A DNA stretch of 64,000 bases from Heyndrickxia sporothermodurans (GCA_018333075.1 BORH01000004.1:1-64000); one strand, 5' to 3'. Shown: positions 36,206-45,964, numbered from the stretch's first letter. Numbers and translations are program-made. Notes: generated by a model from the sequence alone, not told the origin.

Positions 36206-38719
36206 TTAATTATTATCTGTGCCATAGCTAATTAAGTTAGTAAAGATTCGATAACCGCCGGGAACTTGACTTTGAATTTGGCGATAGAAAACAAGATTGG
36301 TATATAGATAGGTTCCTTTTCCATACTTCGCCATTAAAATTCCTCCTGTAAAAGGCTCTTCATTTGGATCGGCCATACTTACGAATGTATCGAATTGATT
36401 ATCCCATTCCATTGGAAAATAGAGTCCTCTTTCTTGAATCCAGTTATCCCAATCATGCTCTGTAATTTTGTTAGGATAATTGAATAAAGGGGATTCAGGT
36501 TGCAGCATTGTTACTTTTGCGTTTTCATCTGTTACTCTCCAATGAATAGATGGATCGCCAATTTTTAATTTATAAGGCGCAGTCTGAATTGGATCCCATC
36601 GATCTCCTGGTTTATGATATTGAACAACCAAATGTCCTCCATCTTCCACATATTTGAGAAGTTTTGCGTTGTTTTGGAGTAAATCATCTCGTGATAAATA
36701 GGCACGAATCCCTGTTACAATGGTATCGAATTGACTTAGGTCTCCTGTAGCAAGGTCAGATTCTGATAGTTTAGTGATATCAAATCCTGCATTAATTAAA
36801 TAATCAGCTACTTTATCAAATCCACTATCAATGTAGCCAACTTTTAAGTGAGCTGGTTTTAATAATTCGAATGCTGCACCTTTTAGATTTGCAGGATATT
36901 GATAATAAAAAGTTCCTATATGATCGTATTTAATTTCTTGTATCGTAGAATCGAATTTTTTTCCGTTAGCAGATGCTATTGCACTTATATTAAAATCACC
37001 TGTATGAATATCCTTTGGTGGTGAAAGTTTAAAGGTAACTTCTTTTTCATCCAGTTTTTTAATGAATTGTACATTTGTTTTTTGAGGAGAAACCTTCCAA
37101 CCTTCAGGTATATTTAATTGAACCGTAGAAGTCATTTTTCCATCATAATAGTTTTTAACCTTAACAGTAACAGGGACCTCTTCTTGAACATTAGCTGTAT
37201 TTACAACAATATTTTCTGGCGATAAGGTTGTACTAATATCTGGAAGGACAGCAATCGTTCCGTCTAATTCTTGAGTTATCACATTTTTAGCTCCTGAATA
37301 TTCAAATAGTATATTGGCTTGAATGGCAGGATTCTTGTAGGCATGATAATATTCTGCATTTTTAGGAACCTGTACTTCATATGAAAGCTTCATACTCTTA
37401 CCTGGATTTAGATCTTTAGAATGATTCTTGTTTGTTACTTTCCATCCTTTAGGGGTGGATAGTGTAGCACTTACTTTTTTTAACTTTTCTTTTCCATTGT
37501 TTTTTATATTAACTGTTACAGTCGTTTTTTGACCTCTTGTTAGAACAGTTGATTTTGATTTTGCTGTCACCTTTACATTCGATGAAACAAAGCTAACAGT
37601 TTGCAGCTGTTCTTCTTTGATTGATAGTTTATGAAGTAAATCAGCTTTAATTTGTTTATTTAGTTTAGAATTCTTTGTTTTTTTCACTAAGTTACGTACG
37701 TCTTTTAATGCTTTTTGAGTTTGTTTAAATATACTATTTTGATTAGGATAGGAACGAATCATTTGGTTAAGTTCTTGTTGCAGTTTGATATATTGATTTT
37801 TTAAATCCTTTTCGTTTTTCGGAAGGGTTTGCGCCCACTCAGAAAAATTATAAGGAATACCTGCAAATAAATGATTGCTATTATTTGCATTAACAGAGGA
37901 ATAGAGTAACTCTAAATTAAATGTTCTTGGTTCTGCAGGAATGTCAGAGCCCATTCCTTGACTCTTATGCATATAACGTGATTGCTCACCAAGTTGCGGA
38001 TAAGTCATTCCGTATATCGGATCGAACATGCCAATTTCAATACTTGTTGTGATTGGATCTTTTGAGCTAGATGGTAAGTAAAATTTCTTAATTTGCCATG
38101 TGGACAGTCCTTCTTTCAATTGTTCTGGAAAAATTTTTGGATTAGCTGCATCTTTAAAAGCTCGTTCACTTAAAATCTCCATTGTTCGGTGATGTCCATG
38201 TTGTGTATCATCATTTCGGAAAGAGGGCATAACGATATCTGGCTGGTAAGTTCGAATGAATCTGATTAATCTTTCATATGTTAAGTTTTCTCCCCATTTT
38301 TTCAAAGTTTCTTCAGGTGTTTTTGAAAAACCAAAGTCATAAATTGGATCAGAGGTTGTTTCACTTAAATGGTAAGCTTTAACGCCAGTAATTTTAGCAG
38401 CTTCAATCATTTCACGAGATCTTATGATCCCTAGTGCATTACCGAGCTCATCTCCAATTTCATTTTGTCCACCCTCACCGCGATTTGCGATAAGACTTGA
38501 TGTCTTTACTCCGAGTCCTCTTGATAAATAGGCTAGGAAATCACTGCGTTCATCATCAGGGTGAGCGCCAGTATTTAAAAAAGTAACAGTTGTTTCAAGC
38601 GGCTTGAGCGCATTCCATAATTCTACATCCGGCTCCTGTTTTGTAGTCGCGTTTCCATGAATCGGAATGATTGAAGCAAATAAAATAATTGATAATAATG
38701 CGTATACAAACTTTTTCAT
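36206..38719 (-). CDS. Secreted PIG-L/LmbE-type deacetylase with NEW3-like domains
   Basis: This 837-residue exported protein has a signal peptide (1-~24). Its PIG-L (GlcNAc de-N-acetylase) domain carries the zinc motif AHPDDE (H53, D55, D56) and HGHH (H174, H176/H177). A linker and two Ig-like NPCBM-associated (NEW3) segments follow (~390-620; VTVNIKNNGKEKLKKVSATLSTPKGW), then a Rossmann/GATase-like C-terminal part (~630-837). It should remove N-acetyl groups from an extracellular amino-sugar. I start at ATG 38719 behind AAAGGGG. It is divergent from the ROK-ABC-lyase operon and shares its operator region. Confidence 0.85.
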   Translation of the reverse strand: MKKFVYALLSIILFASIIPIHGNATTKQEPDVELWNALKPLETTVTFLNTGAHPDDERSDFLAYLSRGLGVKTSSLIANRGEGGQNEIGDELGNALGIIRSREMIEAAKITGVKAYHLSETTSDPIYDFGFSKTPEETLKKWGENLTYERLIRFIRTYQPDIVMPSFRNDDTQHGHHRTMEILSERAFKDAANPKIFPEQLKEGLSTWQIKKFYLPSSSKDPITTSIEIGMFDPIYGMTYPQLGEQSRYMHKSQGMGSDIPAEPRTFNLELLYSSVNANNSNHLFAGIPYNFSEWAQTLPKNEKDLKNQYIKLQQELNQMIRSYPNQNSIFKQTQKALKDVRNLVKKTKNSKLNKQIKADLLHKLSIKEEQLQTVSFVSSNVKVTAKSKSTVLTRGQKTTVTVNIKNNGKEKLKKVSATLSTPKGWKVTNKNHSKDLNPGKSMKLSYEVQVPKNAEYYHAYKNPAIQANILFEYSGAKNVITQELDGTIAVLPDISTTLSPENIVVNTANVQEEVPVTVKVKNYYDGKMTSTVQLNIPEGWKVSPQKTNVQFIKKLDEKEVTFKLSPPKDIHTGDFNISAIASANGKKFDSTIQEIKYDHIGTFYYQYPANLKGAAFELLKPAHLKVGYIDSGFDKVADYLINAGFDITKLSESDLATGDLSQFDTIVTGIRAYLSRDDLLQNNAKLLKYVEDGGHLVVQYHKPGDRWDPIQTAPYKLKIGDPSIHWRVTDENAKVTMLQPESPLFNYPNKITEHDWDNWIQERGLYFPMEWDNQFDTFVSMADPNEEPFTGGILMAKYGKGTYLYTNLVFYRQIQSQVPGGYRIFTNLISYGTDNN

Positions 38720-38787
38720 CTTTGTAACCCCTTTCATTTTGTTAGGTTTTTCATTGATTCACTCCTTTTGTCCTGGGTATTTAGTAG

Positions 38788-38810
38788 GTTAGTTAATGTT
38801 CCTAACTAAC
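38788..38810 (-). promoter_or_regulatory. Palindromic ROK-type operator, deacetylase side
   Basis: GTTAGTTA (38788-38795) and TAACTAAC (38803-38810) form a perfect 8-bp inverted repeat with a 7-base spacer. The TTAGT...ACTAA ends resemble XylR/ROK operators of Bacillus. It lies ~70 bases upstream of the deacetylase start, fitting repression of that gene. Confidence 0.6.
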
Positions 38811-38945
38811 AGGACGGTAAAAAACCTTAAATAATAAATAGCATAATAGAGATCTGATGTAAATACTGAATATTTTAAAATATCGAACACTGATATTATT
38901 TATTAATCAAAAAAGACTACATAATAGAAAAATTCAAAAAATATA

Positions 38946-38974
38946 TTGTAAACGTTTTCTATTTGGGTTATAGT
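38946..38974 (+). promoter_or_regulatory. Promoter of the ROK-ABC-lyase operon with cre-like box
   Basis: -35 TTGTAA (38946-38951), 17-bp spacer and -10 TATAGT (38969-38974). The sequence TGTAAACGTTTTCT (38947-38960) matches the CcpA cre consensus except its last base and overlaps the -35. Carbon-catabolite control is therefore likely. Confidence 0.65.
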
Positions 38975-38977
38975 TGA

Positions 38978-38994
38978 TTAGTAAACTTTACTAA
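38978..38994 (+). promoter_or_regulatory. Palindromic operator at the ROK-operon transcription start
   Basis: TTAGTAAA-C-TTTACTAA is a perfect 17-bp palindrome starting 4 bases after the -10 box, a classical repressor position. It shares the TTAGT...ACTAA frame with the site at 38788-38810. Confidence 0.65.
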
Positions 38995-39018
38995 CCAAAA
39001 TGATTAGGTAGTGATTTA

Positions 39019-40230
39019 ATGAGCTTAAAAGGAACACCTATGCAAATGAAATCCATCAATAAAAAAAGGGTACTTCAATGTATTCGAGAATATGCTCCGA
39101 TTTCAAGAGCTGAAATTTCTTCAAAAGTAAATATTAGTAAGCCAACCGTTTCGATATTAGTTGATGAGCTTATCCAAGATAAATGGGTTTTCGAAAAAGG
39201 TATTGGTGTCGCTTCCTCACAAGGAGGGAGAAGGCCAATCCAATTATTCTTTAATGAGAAAGCAGCCTTTGTAGTAGGGGTAGATATTGGTGGTACAAAA
39301 GTAAAAATGATTATCAGTGATTTAAGTGGAAATATCATTGCTGAAACCAGTTTTCCAACACAGGAATACTTAGAAAAAAATTTGTTACAGAAAATCTCAT
39401 TTGAATTAGATAGGTTGATTGAAAAGAACAATTTAGAACACGATGCTATTTTAGGTATGGGAGTAGGTATTCCGGGAATAACAAATACGTTAACGGGATT
39501 TGTTGTTGAGGCACCTAGTTTAAATTGGTCGAACTATTCCTTTATAGAGGAAGCTGAAAACTATTTTTCTTTTCCCATCTATGCAGATAACGATGTAAAT
39601 GTTGCAGCACTTGGTGAGCAATGGTTAGGGAAGGCGAAGAGTAAAAAAACCGTACTTTTCATCGCTATTGGAACCGGAATAGGAAGTGGAATTATTATTA
39701 ATAATCAGCTTTATCGTGGTTCTTCAGGTGCAGCTGGTGAAATAGGATACATGGTTACAGACAAAAATGAAGTGAAAAATAATTTTCAGCCTGTTTTTCA
39801 TCGATATGGTTACTTAGAAAGTGTTGCTGGAGGCAAGTCAATTGGAGACAAATTATCATCCATAATAAAAAAGGAGAAAGATCATCCGTTATATAGCAAA
39901 ATGCAAAGCTCAGAGCTGTCAGCTAAAGACGTTTTTCACTATGCAAAATTAGGTGATAGTATAGCTGAACAGGTTATTGAAGAGGCTACTGAACATTTAG
40001 GCTATGGAATTGTTAATGCTGCAAGCTTATTGAATCCAGAGGTTATCATTTTAGGAGGTGGTGTTTCCAAATCAGCTGAACAGATTTTACCGGATTTACG
40101 TAAAATTGTGAATCAATATCTTCCGAGTTCAGTAGAGATTTACACATCACAGTTGGGGGATAACGCTGGAGTATTGGGAGCCGTTTCACTTTTTTTACGG
40201 GAATATGAAAGTATTATTCAACATTCATAA
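39019..40230 (+). CDS. ROK family transcriptional regulator (XylR/NagC type)
   Basis: This 403-residue protein has an N-terminal winged helix (RAEISSKVNISKPTVSILVDEL) and a ROK sugar-kinase-like domain with VVGVDIGGTKVKM, ADNDVNVAALGE and AIGTGIGSGII. The cysteine zinc motif (CxCGxxGC) of most ROK proteins is absent; the region after GEIGYMV reads KNEVKNNFQPVF. It should repress its own operon and perhaps the divergent deacetylase through the palindromes at 38788 and 38978, with a sugar as inducer. The start ATG follows AGGTAGTG. Confidence 0.88.
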   Translation: MSLKGTPMQMKSINKKRVLQCIREYAPISRAEISSKVNISKPTVSILVDELIQDKWVFEKGIGVASSQGGRRPIQLFFNEKAAFVVGVDIGGTKVKMIISDLSGNIIAETSFPTQEYLEKNLLQKISFELDRLIEKNNLEHDAILGMGVGIPGITNTLTGFVVEAPSLNWSNYSFIEEAENYFSFPIYADNDVNVAALGEQWLGKAKSKKTVLFIAIGTGIGSGIIINNQLYRGSSGAAGEIGYMVTDKNEVKNNFQPVFHRYGYLESVAGGKSIGDKLSSIIKKEKDHPLYSKMQSSELSAKDVFHYAKLGDSIAEQVIEEATEHLGYGIVNAASLLNPEVIILGGGVSKSAEQILPDLRKIVNQYLPSSVEIYTSQLGDNAGVLGAVSLFLREYESIIQHS

Positions 40231-40244
40231 TAGGGGGAGTAATG

Positions 40245-41321
40245 ATGAAAAAGAAAAAAGTAGTTTCACTGTTAGCGACATTATCAGTATCTGCAACTTT
40301 GTTACTATCAGCATGTAGCTCTGGAGAAAAAAGTTCTGGAACGAAAAAGGGAAAAGATTTAGAAGAAAAAATTGTTGTATATTCACCACATGGAAAAGAT
40401 ATTTTAAGTCAATTTGAAAAAAAGTTCGAGGAAAAATACGGAATTGATGTAGAGTGGCTTGACATGGGATCACAAGAGGTATTAGACCGTGTTCGTTCAG
40501 AAAAAAATAATCCACAGGCAGATATATGGTGGGGAGCCCCTTCTACAAGTTTTGATCAAGCAAAGGGAGAAGATTTGCTTGAACCCTATGAGCCATCTTA
40601 TGCAAAGTCTCTAGAAGATGGTTTCCATGATTCAGAATGGTACTGGACTGGCACAAGTCAGACTCCTGAAGTAATCATGTATAACTCTAAGCTTTTGAAG
40701 AAAGAAGATGCACCGAAGGATTGGGATGATCTTTTGGATCCAAAGTGGAAGGACAAGGTCATTATTCGTTATCCATTAGCATCAGGTACAATGAGAACTA
40801 TTTTTTCATCGATCATTTATCGCGAATTTAAAGACTCAAACGATCCTGCAAAGGGCTATGAATGGTTGAAAAAATTAGATACTAATACAAAAGAATACTC
40901 GGCTAATCCGGAAATGATGTACAACAAAATTGCAAAAGGTGAAGGGACAGTAACGGTTTGGGATATGCCAGATGTTGTAATGTTAAAGGAACAAAAAAAA
41001 TATCCTTTTGACTTTGTCATACCTGAAAGCGGAACACCTGTTTTAACAGAAGGTATTGCTATAGTAAAGAAGGCACCGCATCCTAAAGCTGCGAAAGCCT
41101 TTTATGAATTTGTCAATACACCTGAGGCTGCCAAAATTTTAGCCGAAGAGCATTATCGTATTCCTACAAGAAATGATGTAACTGATTTACCAGATTGGAT
41201 TAAAAATACAGAAATAAAAGAGATGGATATTGACTGGAATGTATTCCAAAGTAAATCTGATGAGTGGATGAAATACTGGGATGAAAATATTAAAAATGGC
41301 GATAAGCAGATAAAAGAATAG
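40245..41321 (+). CDS. ABC substrate-binding lipoprotein (iron/polyamine/thiamine type)
   Basis: This 358-residue lipoprotein has lipobox LSAC (Cys ~24) and the SBP fold of the Fe3+/2-aminoethylphosphonate/polyamine group: KIVVYSPHGKDILSQFEKKFEEKYG, then NPQADIWWGAPS, GTSQTPEVIMYNSKLL and PKAAKAFYEF. Specificity cannot be read from sequence. I use ATG 40245, 5 bases after GGAG; another ATG lies 3 bases upstream. It begins the importer genes 12 bases after the ROK stop. Confidence 0.87.
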   Translation: MKKKKVVSLLATLSVSATLLLSACSSGEKSSGTKKGKDLEEKIVVYSPHGKDILSQFEKKFEEKYGIDVEWLDMGSQEVLDRVRSEKNNPQADIWWGAPSTSFDQAKGEDLLEPYEPSYAKSLEDGFHDSEWYWTGTSQTPEVIMYNSKLLKKEDAPKDWDDLLDPKWKDKVIIRYPLASGTMRTIFSSIIYREFKDSNDPAKGYEWLKKLDTNTKEYSANPEMMYNKIAKGEGTVTVWDMPDVVMLKEQKKYPFDFVIPESGTPVLTEGIAIVKKAPHPKAAKAFYEFVNTPEAAKILAEEHYRIPTRNDVTDLPDWIKNTEIKEMDIDWNVFQSKSDEWMKYWDENIKNGDKQIKE

Positions 41322-41335
41322 GAAGTGAACTAGAA

Positions 41336-42439
41336 ATGGCGTCTATTAATCTCGAAAACGTACAAAAAGCCTTTGGAAAGGTAGTTGCTGTGGATCATCT
41401 AAATTTAGAAATAAAGGAAGGGGAGTTTTTTACATTTTTAGGTCCAAGTGGCTGCGGAAAAACGACCACTCTTCGAATGATTGCGGGATTTTATTATCCT
41501 TCTAAAGGTGCTATTCGTTTTGGAGAAAAAGACATGACGCGTGTTCCTCCCGAAAAAAGAAATACTGGCATGGTCTTTCAAAACTATGCCTTATTTCCTC
41601 ATATGACGGTTTTTGAAAATGTCGCATTTGGATTAAAGGTGAGAAAGGTTTCAACTAGTGAAATAAAAAAGAGAGTAAGTGATGTACTTGAGAAAGTACG
41701 ATTAGAAAAATATAGTGACCGTCAAGTGAGCCAATTAAGTGGAGGACAGCAGCAACGTGTCGCACTTGCAAGGGCATTAGTAATTGAGCCTGAAATTTTA
41801 CTATTGGATGAACCATTAAGTAATTTAGATGCGAAATTACGGGATGAAATGAGAACAGAAATTTTACGTTTACAGCGTGATTATCATATAACAACTATTT
41901 ATGTAACCCACGATCAGGCAGAAGCGTTGTCGATGAGTGATAGAATTGCAGTTTTCAACTTTGGTGTTTGTCACCAAGTGGGAACTCCTTCCGAGATATA
42001 TAATGAACCTGCAAATGATTTTGTTGCTAGTTTCATTGGAGAAATAAACTTTATCCCACTAAAAATTGAAAATATAAATGAAAAGACGATCGAAGTGAGT
42101 ATTTTTAATGAATTAAAAAGATTGAATGTCACAAATAGTGATTTTAATTATCGAAAACCAACTAACAAAGAAGAAGTTATTCTGTCAATTAGACCTGAAT
42201 CTATAAAACTTTCTTCAAAGCCAATTAAGGGTACAAATACTTTAGAGGGAAAGGTTGAATTAGTTCAATTTTTTGGCTCAACTATAGAAGTTTTAGTTAA
42301 AGTAGATGGAAATATACTACGTGTAAATATGTTAAATACGCATGAATTGTCCCGTATCGAAAAAGGCACAAAAGTTTGGCTGTATATGCCTGAAGATCGT
42401 ATCCGAATTATTCCAAAGATAAGCGGTGAAGTTAAATGA
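41336..42439 (+). CDS. ABC transporter ATPase (PotA/FbpC-like)
   Basis: This 367-residue ATPase has Walker A GPSGCGKTT, Q-loop MVFQNYALFPHMTV, signature LSGGQQQRVALARAL, Walker B ILLLDEPLSNLD and H-loop VTHDQAEAL. A C-terminal TOBE-like regulatory domain (~270-367) is typical of PotA/FbpC/CysA importers. It overlaps the permease gene by 4 bases (ATGA). Confidence 0.92.
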   Translation: MASINLENVQKAFGKVVAVDHLNLEIKEGEFFTFLGPSGCGKTTTLRMIAGFYYPSKGAIRFGEKDMTRVPPEKRNTGMVFQNYALFPHMTVFENVAFGLKVRKVSTSEIKKRVSDVLEKVRLEKYSDRQVSQLSGGQQQRVALARALVIEPEILLLDEPLSNLDAKLRDEMRTEILRLQRDYHITTIYVTHDQAEALSMSDRIAVFNFGVCHQVGTPSEIYNEPANDFVASFIGEINFIPLKIENINEKTIEVSIFNELKRLNVTNSDFNYRKPTNKEEVILSIRPESIKLSSKPIKGTNTLEGKVELVQFFGSTIEVLVKVDGNILRVNMLNTHELSRIEKGTKVWLYMPEDRIRIIPKISGEVK

Positions 42440-44124
42440 TAAAAAATAGGAGTAATCGTCTAACGATTGTATTATTAATTCCAATCTTACTTATCTTAAT
42501 AGCGTATGTATTATATCCATCGATTAAGACATTATTAGAGAGTTTACATAGAGGCGAAGCGTTTACATTCGCAAATTACTCTGACTTTTTTGTTCAAGAG
42601 TCCAAGACGAACTTAGAAGCCCTTTGGAATTCAGTATATATTTCAGTATTGAGTGTAATTGTTAGCGCATTAATAGGGATCCCATTAGCGATTATCTTTA
42701 ATAGATATAGCTTTCCTGGAAGGAGTTTCTTTTCTACTGCGGCTATTATGCCAATGGTTTTACCTTCTCTAGTAGGTGTAATGGCGTTTATGTTTCTGTA
42801 TGGTGAAACTGGTTTAATACCAAATGCGATAAAGGATTTATTTGGTTTAGAGAAGGTTCCTTTTAAACTCGGTGGAGTGTCCGGGATTTTAATTGTACAT
42901 GCCTATACGATGTATGTTTATTTTTATATGACTGTCTCTTCAGCTATTAATAAGATTGATCCAAGTTTAGAGGAAGCTGCCTACAATTTAGGAGCAAGTA
43001 AATTTAAAGTCTTTTGGAAAGTGACTTTTCCTTTGCTAACACCGGCAATTGTTGCCGCATCTTTATTAGTTTTTATGATTTCAATGGCTTCATTTAGTGC
43101 CCCATTTCTATTAGCCGGTGGGTATCGTGTTTTAAGTTTACAAATATATTTTTCTAAGATTAATGGAGATATGGAAATTGCAGCTACACAATCAGTTATT
43201 TTGTCAATAGTATCTATTAGCTTCTTACTCTTTATGAGATGGTATCAGAATCGTAAAGATTATCGAATGGCAACGAAAGGCATAGGGGCTCATAGAAGTG
43301 AGGTAAAGAATCCTTTTGTAAAATGGGTGCTTGTTATCTGTGGAATTGTTGCAGTTGTTATATTACTACTTCCACATTTAACAATTCTATTGCTTTCGCT
43401 CGTACCAGATGGTTCTTGGACATGGCAAACCTATCCGAGTGTATTTAACATAGAGAACTATCGACTATTATTAGAAGATCCTAATATATGGAAGCCGATA
43501 AAAAATAGCTTGTTGCTTGCTGTTATAGCAACTGCTGGAAATTTAGTATTTGGTGTTTTTACATCATATTTATTAGTAAAAAGAAAATTTATAGGTAGGA
43601 GTTTTGTAGATATCTTGGTAATGATTCCATGGGCTTTACCAGCAACAGTTATTGGGATGAATCTGATATTTGCTTTTAATGAACCAAATGCCTTTTCATT
43701 TGGAAATATTTTAGTAGGGACGTTCTGGATTCTGCCTTTAGCTTATTTTGTTAGACATATACCATTGGTTGTTCGATCAACAAATGCAGTACTAGAGCAG
43801 TTAGATGATTCACTAGAGGAAGCATCTAGAAATTTAGGTGCTAAATGGTTTTATACATTTAGAAAGGTTATTTTTCCAATCATCTTGCCGGGGGTATTAT
43901 CAGGAACCTTGCTTGCTTTTGTAGAATCTGTAGGAGAATTTCCAACATCTGTGCTTTTATATACCCTATCGAACAGACCAATTTCTATTGAAATTATGAA
44001 TCAGCTACGCATGTTTAATATGGGGCAGGCAGCAGCGTATGGTATGTTCCAAATTGTTCTTATTGGATTAGTACTATTCATATCCAATAAATTCTTTGGG
44101 GTAAAAGCAGAGCAATCATTGTAA
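42436..44124 (+). CDS. ABC transporter permease, fused two-domain type (FbpB-like)
   Basis: This 562-residue permease has about 12 membrane spans in two homologous halves. Each half carries an EAA loop: LEEAAYNLGASKFKVFWKVTFP and LEEASRNLGAKWFYTFRKVIFP. Single-chain double permeases are typical of ferric-ion and thiamine-type importers. It works with the preceding binding protein and ATPase. Confidence 0.9.
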   Translation: MIKNRSNRLTIVLLIPILLILIAYVLYPSIKTLLESLHRGEAFTFANYSDFFVQESKTNLEALWNSVYISVLSVIVSALIGIPLAIIFNRYSFPGRSFFSTAAIMPMVLPSLVGVMAFMFLYGETGLIPNAIKDLFGLEKVPFKLGGVSGILIVHAYTMYVYFYMTVSSAINKIDPSLEEAAYNLGASKFKVFWKVTFPLLTPAIVAASLLVFMISMASFSAPFLLAGGYRVLSLQIYFSKINGDMEIAATQSVILSIVSISFLLFMRWYQNRKDYRMATKGIGAHRSEVKNPFVKWVLVICGIVAVVILLLPHLTILLLSLVPDGSWTWQTYPSVFNIENYRLLLEDPNIWKPIKNSLLLAVIATAGNLVFGVFTSYLLVKRKFIGRSFVDILVMIPWALPATVIGMNLIFAFNEPNAFSFGNILVGTFWILPLAYFVRHIPLVVRSTNAVLEQLDDSLEEASRNLGAKWFYTFRKVIFPIILPGVLSGTLLAFVESVGEFPTSVLLYTLSNRPISIEIMNQLRMFNMGQAAAYGMFQIVLIGLVLFISNKFFGVKAEQSL

Positions 44125-44140
44125 TAAAGGGAGTGAAGAA

Positions 44141-45631
44141 TTGAAAGCAATAGAAAATTTTATAAAAGAAGAAGGAAATGCTTTTCCGGGGAAAACATAT
44201 GTTGAAGAGCTGTTAAAACCGGTTTTTAATGATCAAAGAGACTATTTATTTCATGTCATGTTTGATATTCATCGTGCACATGCCATTATGCTGGCAGAAC
44301 AAGAAATTATCAGTGTTGAAGAAGCAAATGTGATGCTGAATGGAATCAATAAAGTTGCAAAGACAGATACCAATTCATTGTGTTATCAACCCCAATTTGA
44401 AGATTTATTTTTTATGATGGAGGCTAAAATTGGTGAAGAAATTGGAAATGAGCTAGCAGGGAAAATTCATATTGGCCGAAGTCGGAATGATATGGGTGTT
44501 GCAATGTATCGCTTAGTGTTGAGAAACCATCTTTTGATTACTTTACAAAACGCATATCAATTAAGCGAAGCATTATTATTCCAATCTGAACAGCATATGG
44601 ATACGTTAATGACTGGTTATACCCATACACAACCTGCTCAGCCTACTACATTGGGTCATTATTTGCTGGCAATCTATGATGTTTTACAAAGGGATATTAA
44701 GCGACTGTGGTCTGCATATCATACGGTCAATCAATCACCACTTGGAGCAGCAGCTCTTACGACAACTGGTTTTCCAATAAATCGTGAGAGAACACGGGAT
44801 TTATTAGGATTTGATCGCTTAGTAGAAAATTCCTATGATTCTATAGGAGCTGCGGATTATTTATTAGAAACGTCAACGACAATTATGACGTTAATGGTAA
44901 ATACAGGTAGATGGATTCAGGATTTTCTTCAGCATGTAACAAGAGAATTTGGCTCATTTCTCGTTGCTGATCCTTATGTACAAATAAGTAGTATTATGCC
45001 GCAAAAGAGAAATCCAGTTTCCATTGAACATTCACGTTCCATTGCAAGTAGTGCATATGGTGATGCTCTTGCTGCAATGAATATGGTACATAATACTCCA
45101 TTTGGTGATATTGTTGATACAGAAGATGATTTACAGCCGCATTTATATCGGGCATTTAATAATGCTAATCGTGTATTAAAATTGATGTATGCCGTCATTA
45201 GTACAATAAAGGTAAATAAAGAGCATATGAAAAAAATGGCGATGAAGTCTTGCATTACCATAACAGAGTTAGCTGATACTTTAGCACGTGAGTTTAATAT
45301 TCCATTTAGGAAAGCACACTCAATTGCAAGTCATATTTCTAAATCTACAGTAAAAGAGAAAAAGGAATTATATGAGTGGAGTGTTCAAGAAGTAAATGAG
45401 ATGATAAACCATTATGTTGAAGTAACGTTAACAGAAGAAGAATGGAAAAAGATTATCTCTCCTGAATTTTTCATTGATATTAGAAAAATTCAAGGCAGCC
45501 CTAACCCAGATGAGGTTAAAAGAATGATATCACTCAGAAAAGAAAATCTTATAAATGCCGTTAAAGATTATGAACAATTAAGTAGTCAGCTAAAAAATAA
45601 AAGGGAAAATCTTATTAGATATCAATTATAA
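44141..45631 (+). CDS. Argininosuccinate lyase-like enzyme (fumarase/aspartase superfamily)
   Basis: This 496-residue lyase has the superfamily signature ISSIMPQKRNPVSIE (catalytic Ser loop), the catalytic His in GYTHTQPAQPTTLGHY, and HIGRSRNDMG near the N-terminus. Biosynthetic ArgH usually neighbours argG; here the gene ends an operon of a ROK regulator and an importer, so a catabolic C-N lyase acting on an imported N-substituted aspartate/succinate compound is plausible. That substrate idea is inference. It starts at TTG 44141 behind AAAGGGAGTGAAGAA and is followed by a terminator. Confidence 0.82.
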   Translation: MKAIENFIKEEGNAFPGKTYVEELLKPVFNDQRDYLFHVMFDIHRAHAIMLAEQEIISVEEANVMLNGINKVAKTDTNSLCYQPQFEDLFFMMEAKIGEEIGNELAGKIHIGRSRNDMGVAMYRLVLRNHLLITLQNAYQLSEALLFQSEQHMDTLMTGYTHTQPAQPTTLGHYLLAIYDVLQRDIKRLWSAYHTVNQSPLGAAALTTTGFPINRERTRDLLGFDRLVENSYDSIGAADYLLETSTTIMTLMVNTGRWIQDFLQHVTREFGSFLVADPYVQISSIMPQKRNPVSIEHSRSIASSAYGDALAAMNMVHNTPFGDIVDTEDDLQPHLYRAFNNANRVLKLMYAVISTIKVNKEHMKKMAMKSCITITELADTLAREFNIPFRKAHSIASHISKSTVKEKKELYEWSVQEVNEMINHYVEVTLTEEEWKKIISPEFFIDIRKIQGSPNPDEVKRMISLRKENLINAVKDYEQLSSQLKNKRENLIRYQL

Positions 45632-45643
45632 GATTAGGAAATG

Positions 45644-45682
45644 AATGTGCCAGATATTAATATATCTGGTGCATTTTTTTTA
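45644..45682 (+). terminator. Terminator ending the ROK-ABC-lyase operon
   Basis: AATGTGCCAGATAT (45644-45657) and ATATCTGGTGCATT (45662-45675) form a 14-bp stem with one G-U pair, followed by eight or more T. Confidence 0.9.
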
Positions 45683-45865
45683 TCAGTAAAAGTTATATCA
45701 ATTATTTATTCAAAAAAATGTATATTAGTATGAAAAATTCACTAAAAGTATAAATTTCTGCCTACTCTTAGAGACTTTTTACCTATTAAAATTAGGTATT
45801 TAATATGATATAATTCGATAAGTAATGGATTTCAATTCCAAAAATATAGGAATAAAGTATATAAA

Positions 45866-45956
45866 ACTACGATAATGGCAAACTTATTGAAAAATAAGGA
45901 CGCAAAGCTATGGGTCTAAAGTGCATATGCACCATGACAGCCGGTTACCGAATAGT
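45866..45956 (+). ncRNA. Cyclic-di-GMP-I (GEMM) riboswitch aptamer
   Basis: The GEMM-I core is present in order: ATGGCAAAC, then a CTTATT-GAAA-AATAAG hairpin (GAAA tetraloop), the near-invariant GGACGCAAAGC, then GGGTCTAAAGTGC with a second hairpin, and CAGCCGGTTACCG. These are the conserved tetraloop, receptor and ligand-pocket elements of class I c-di-GMP aptamers. ACTA (45866-45869) can close P1 with TAGT (45953-45956). It lies 260 bases upstream of a small gene starting at 46217. Confidence 0.92.
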
Positions 45957-45964
45957 CTATTTGT

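Noticed and set aside
44141-45631. Housekeeping argH for arginine biosynthesis
   Set aside because: Not excluded, but there is no argG or other arginine gene, and it sits at the end of a regulated importer operon.
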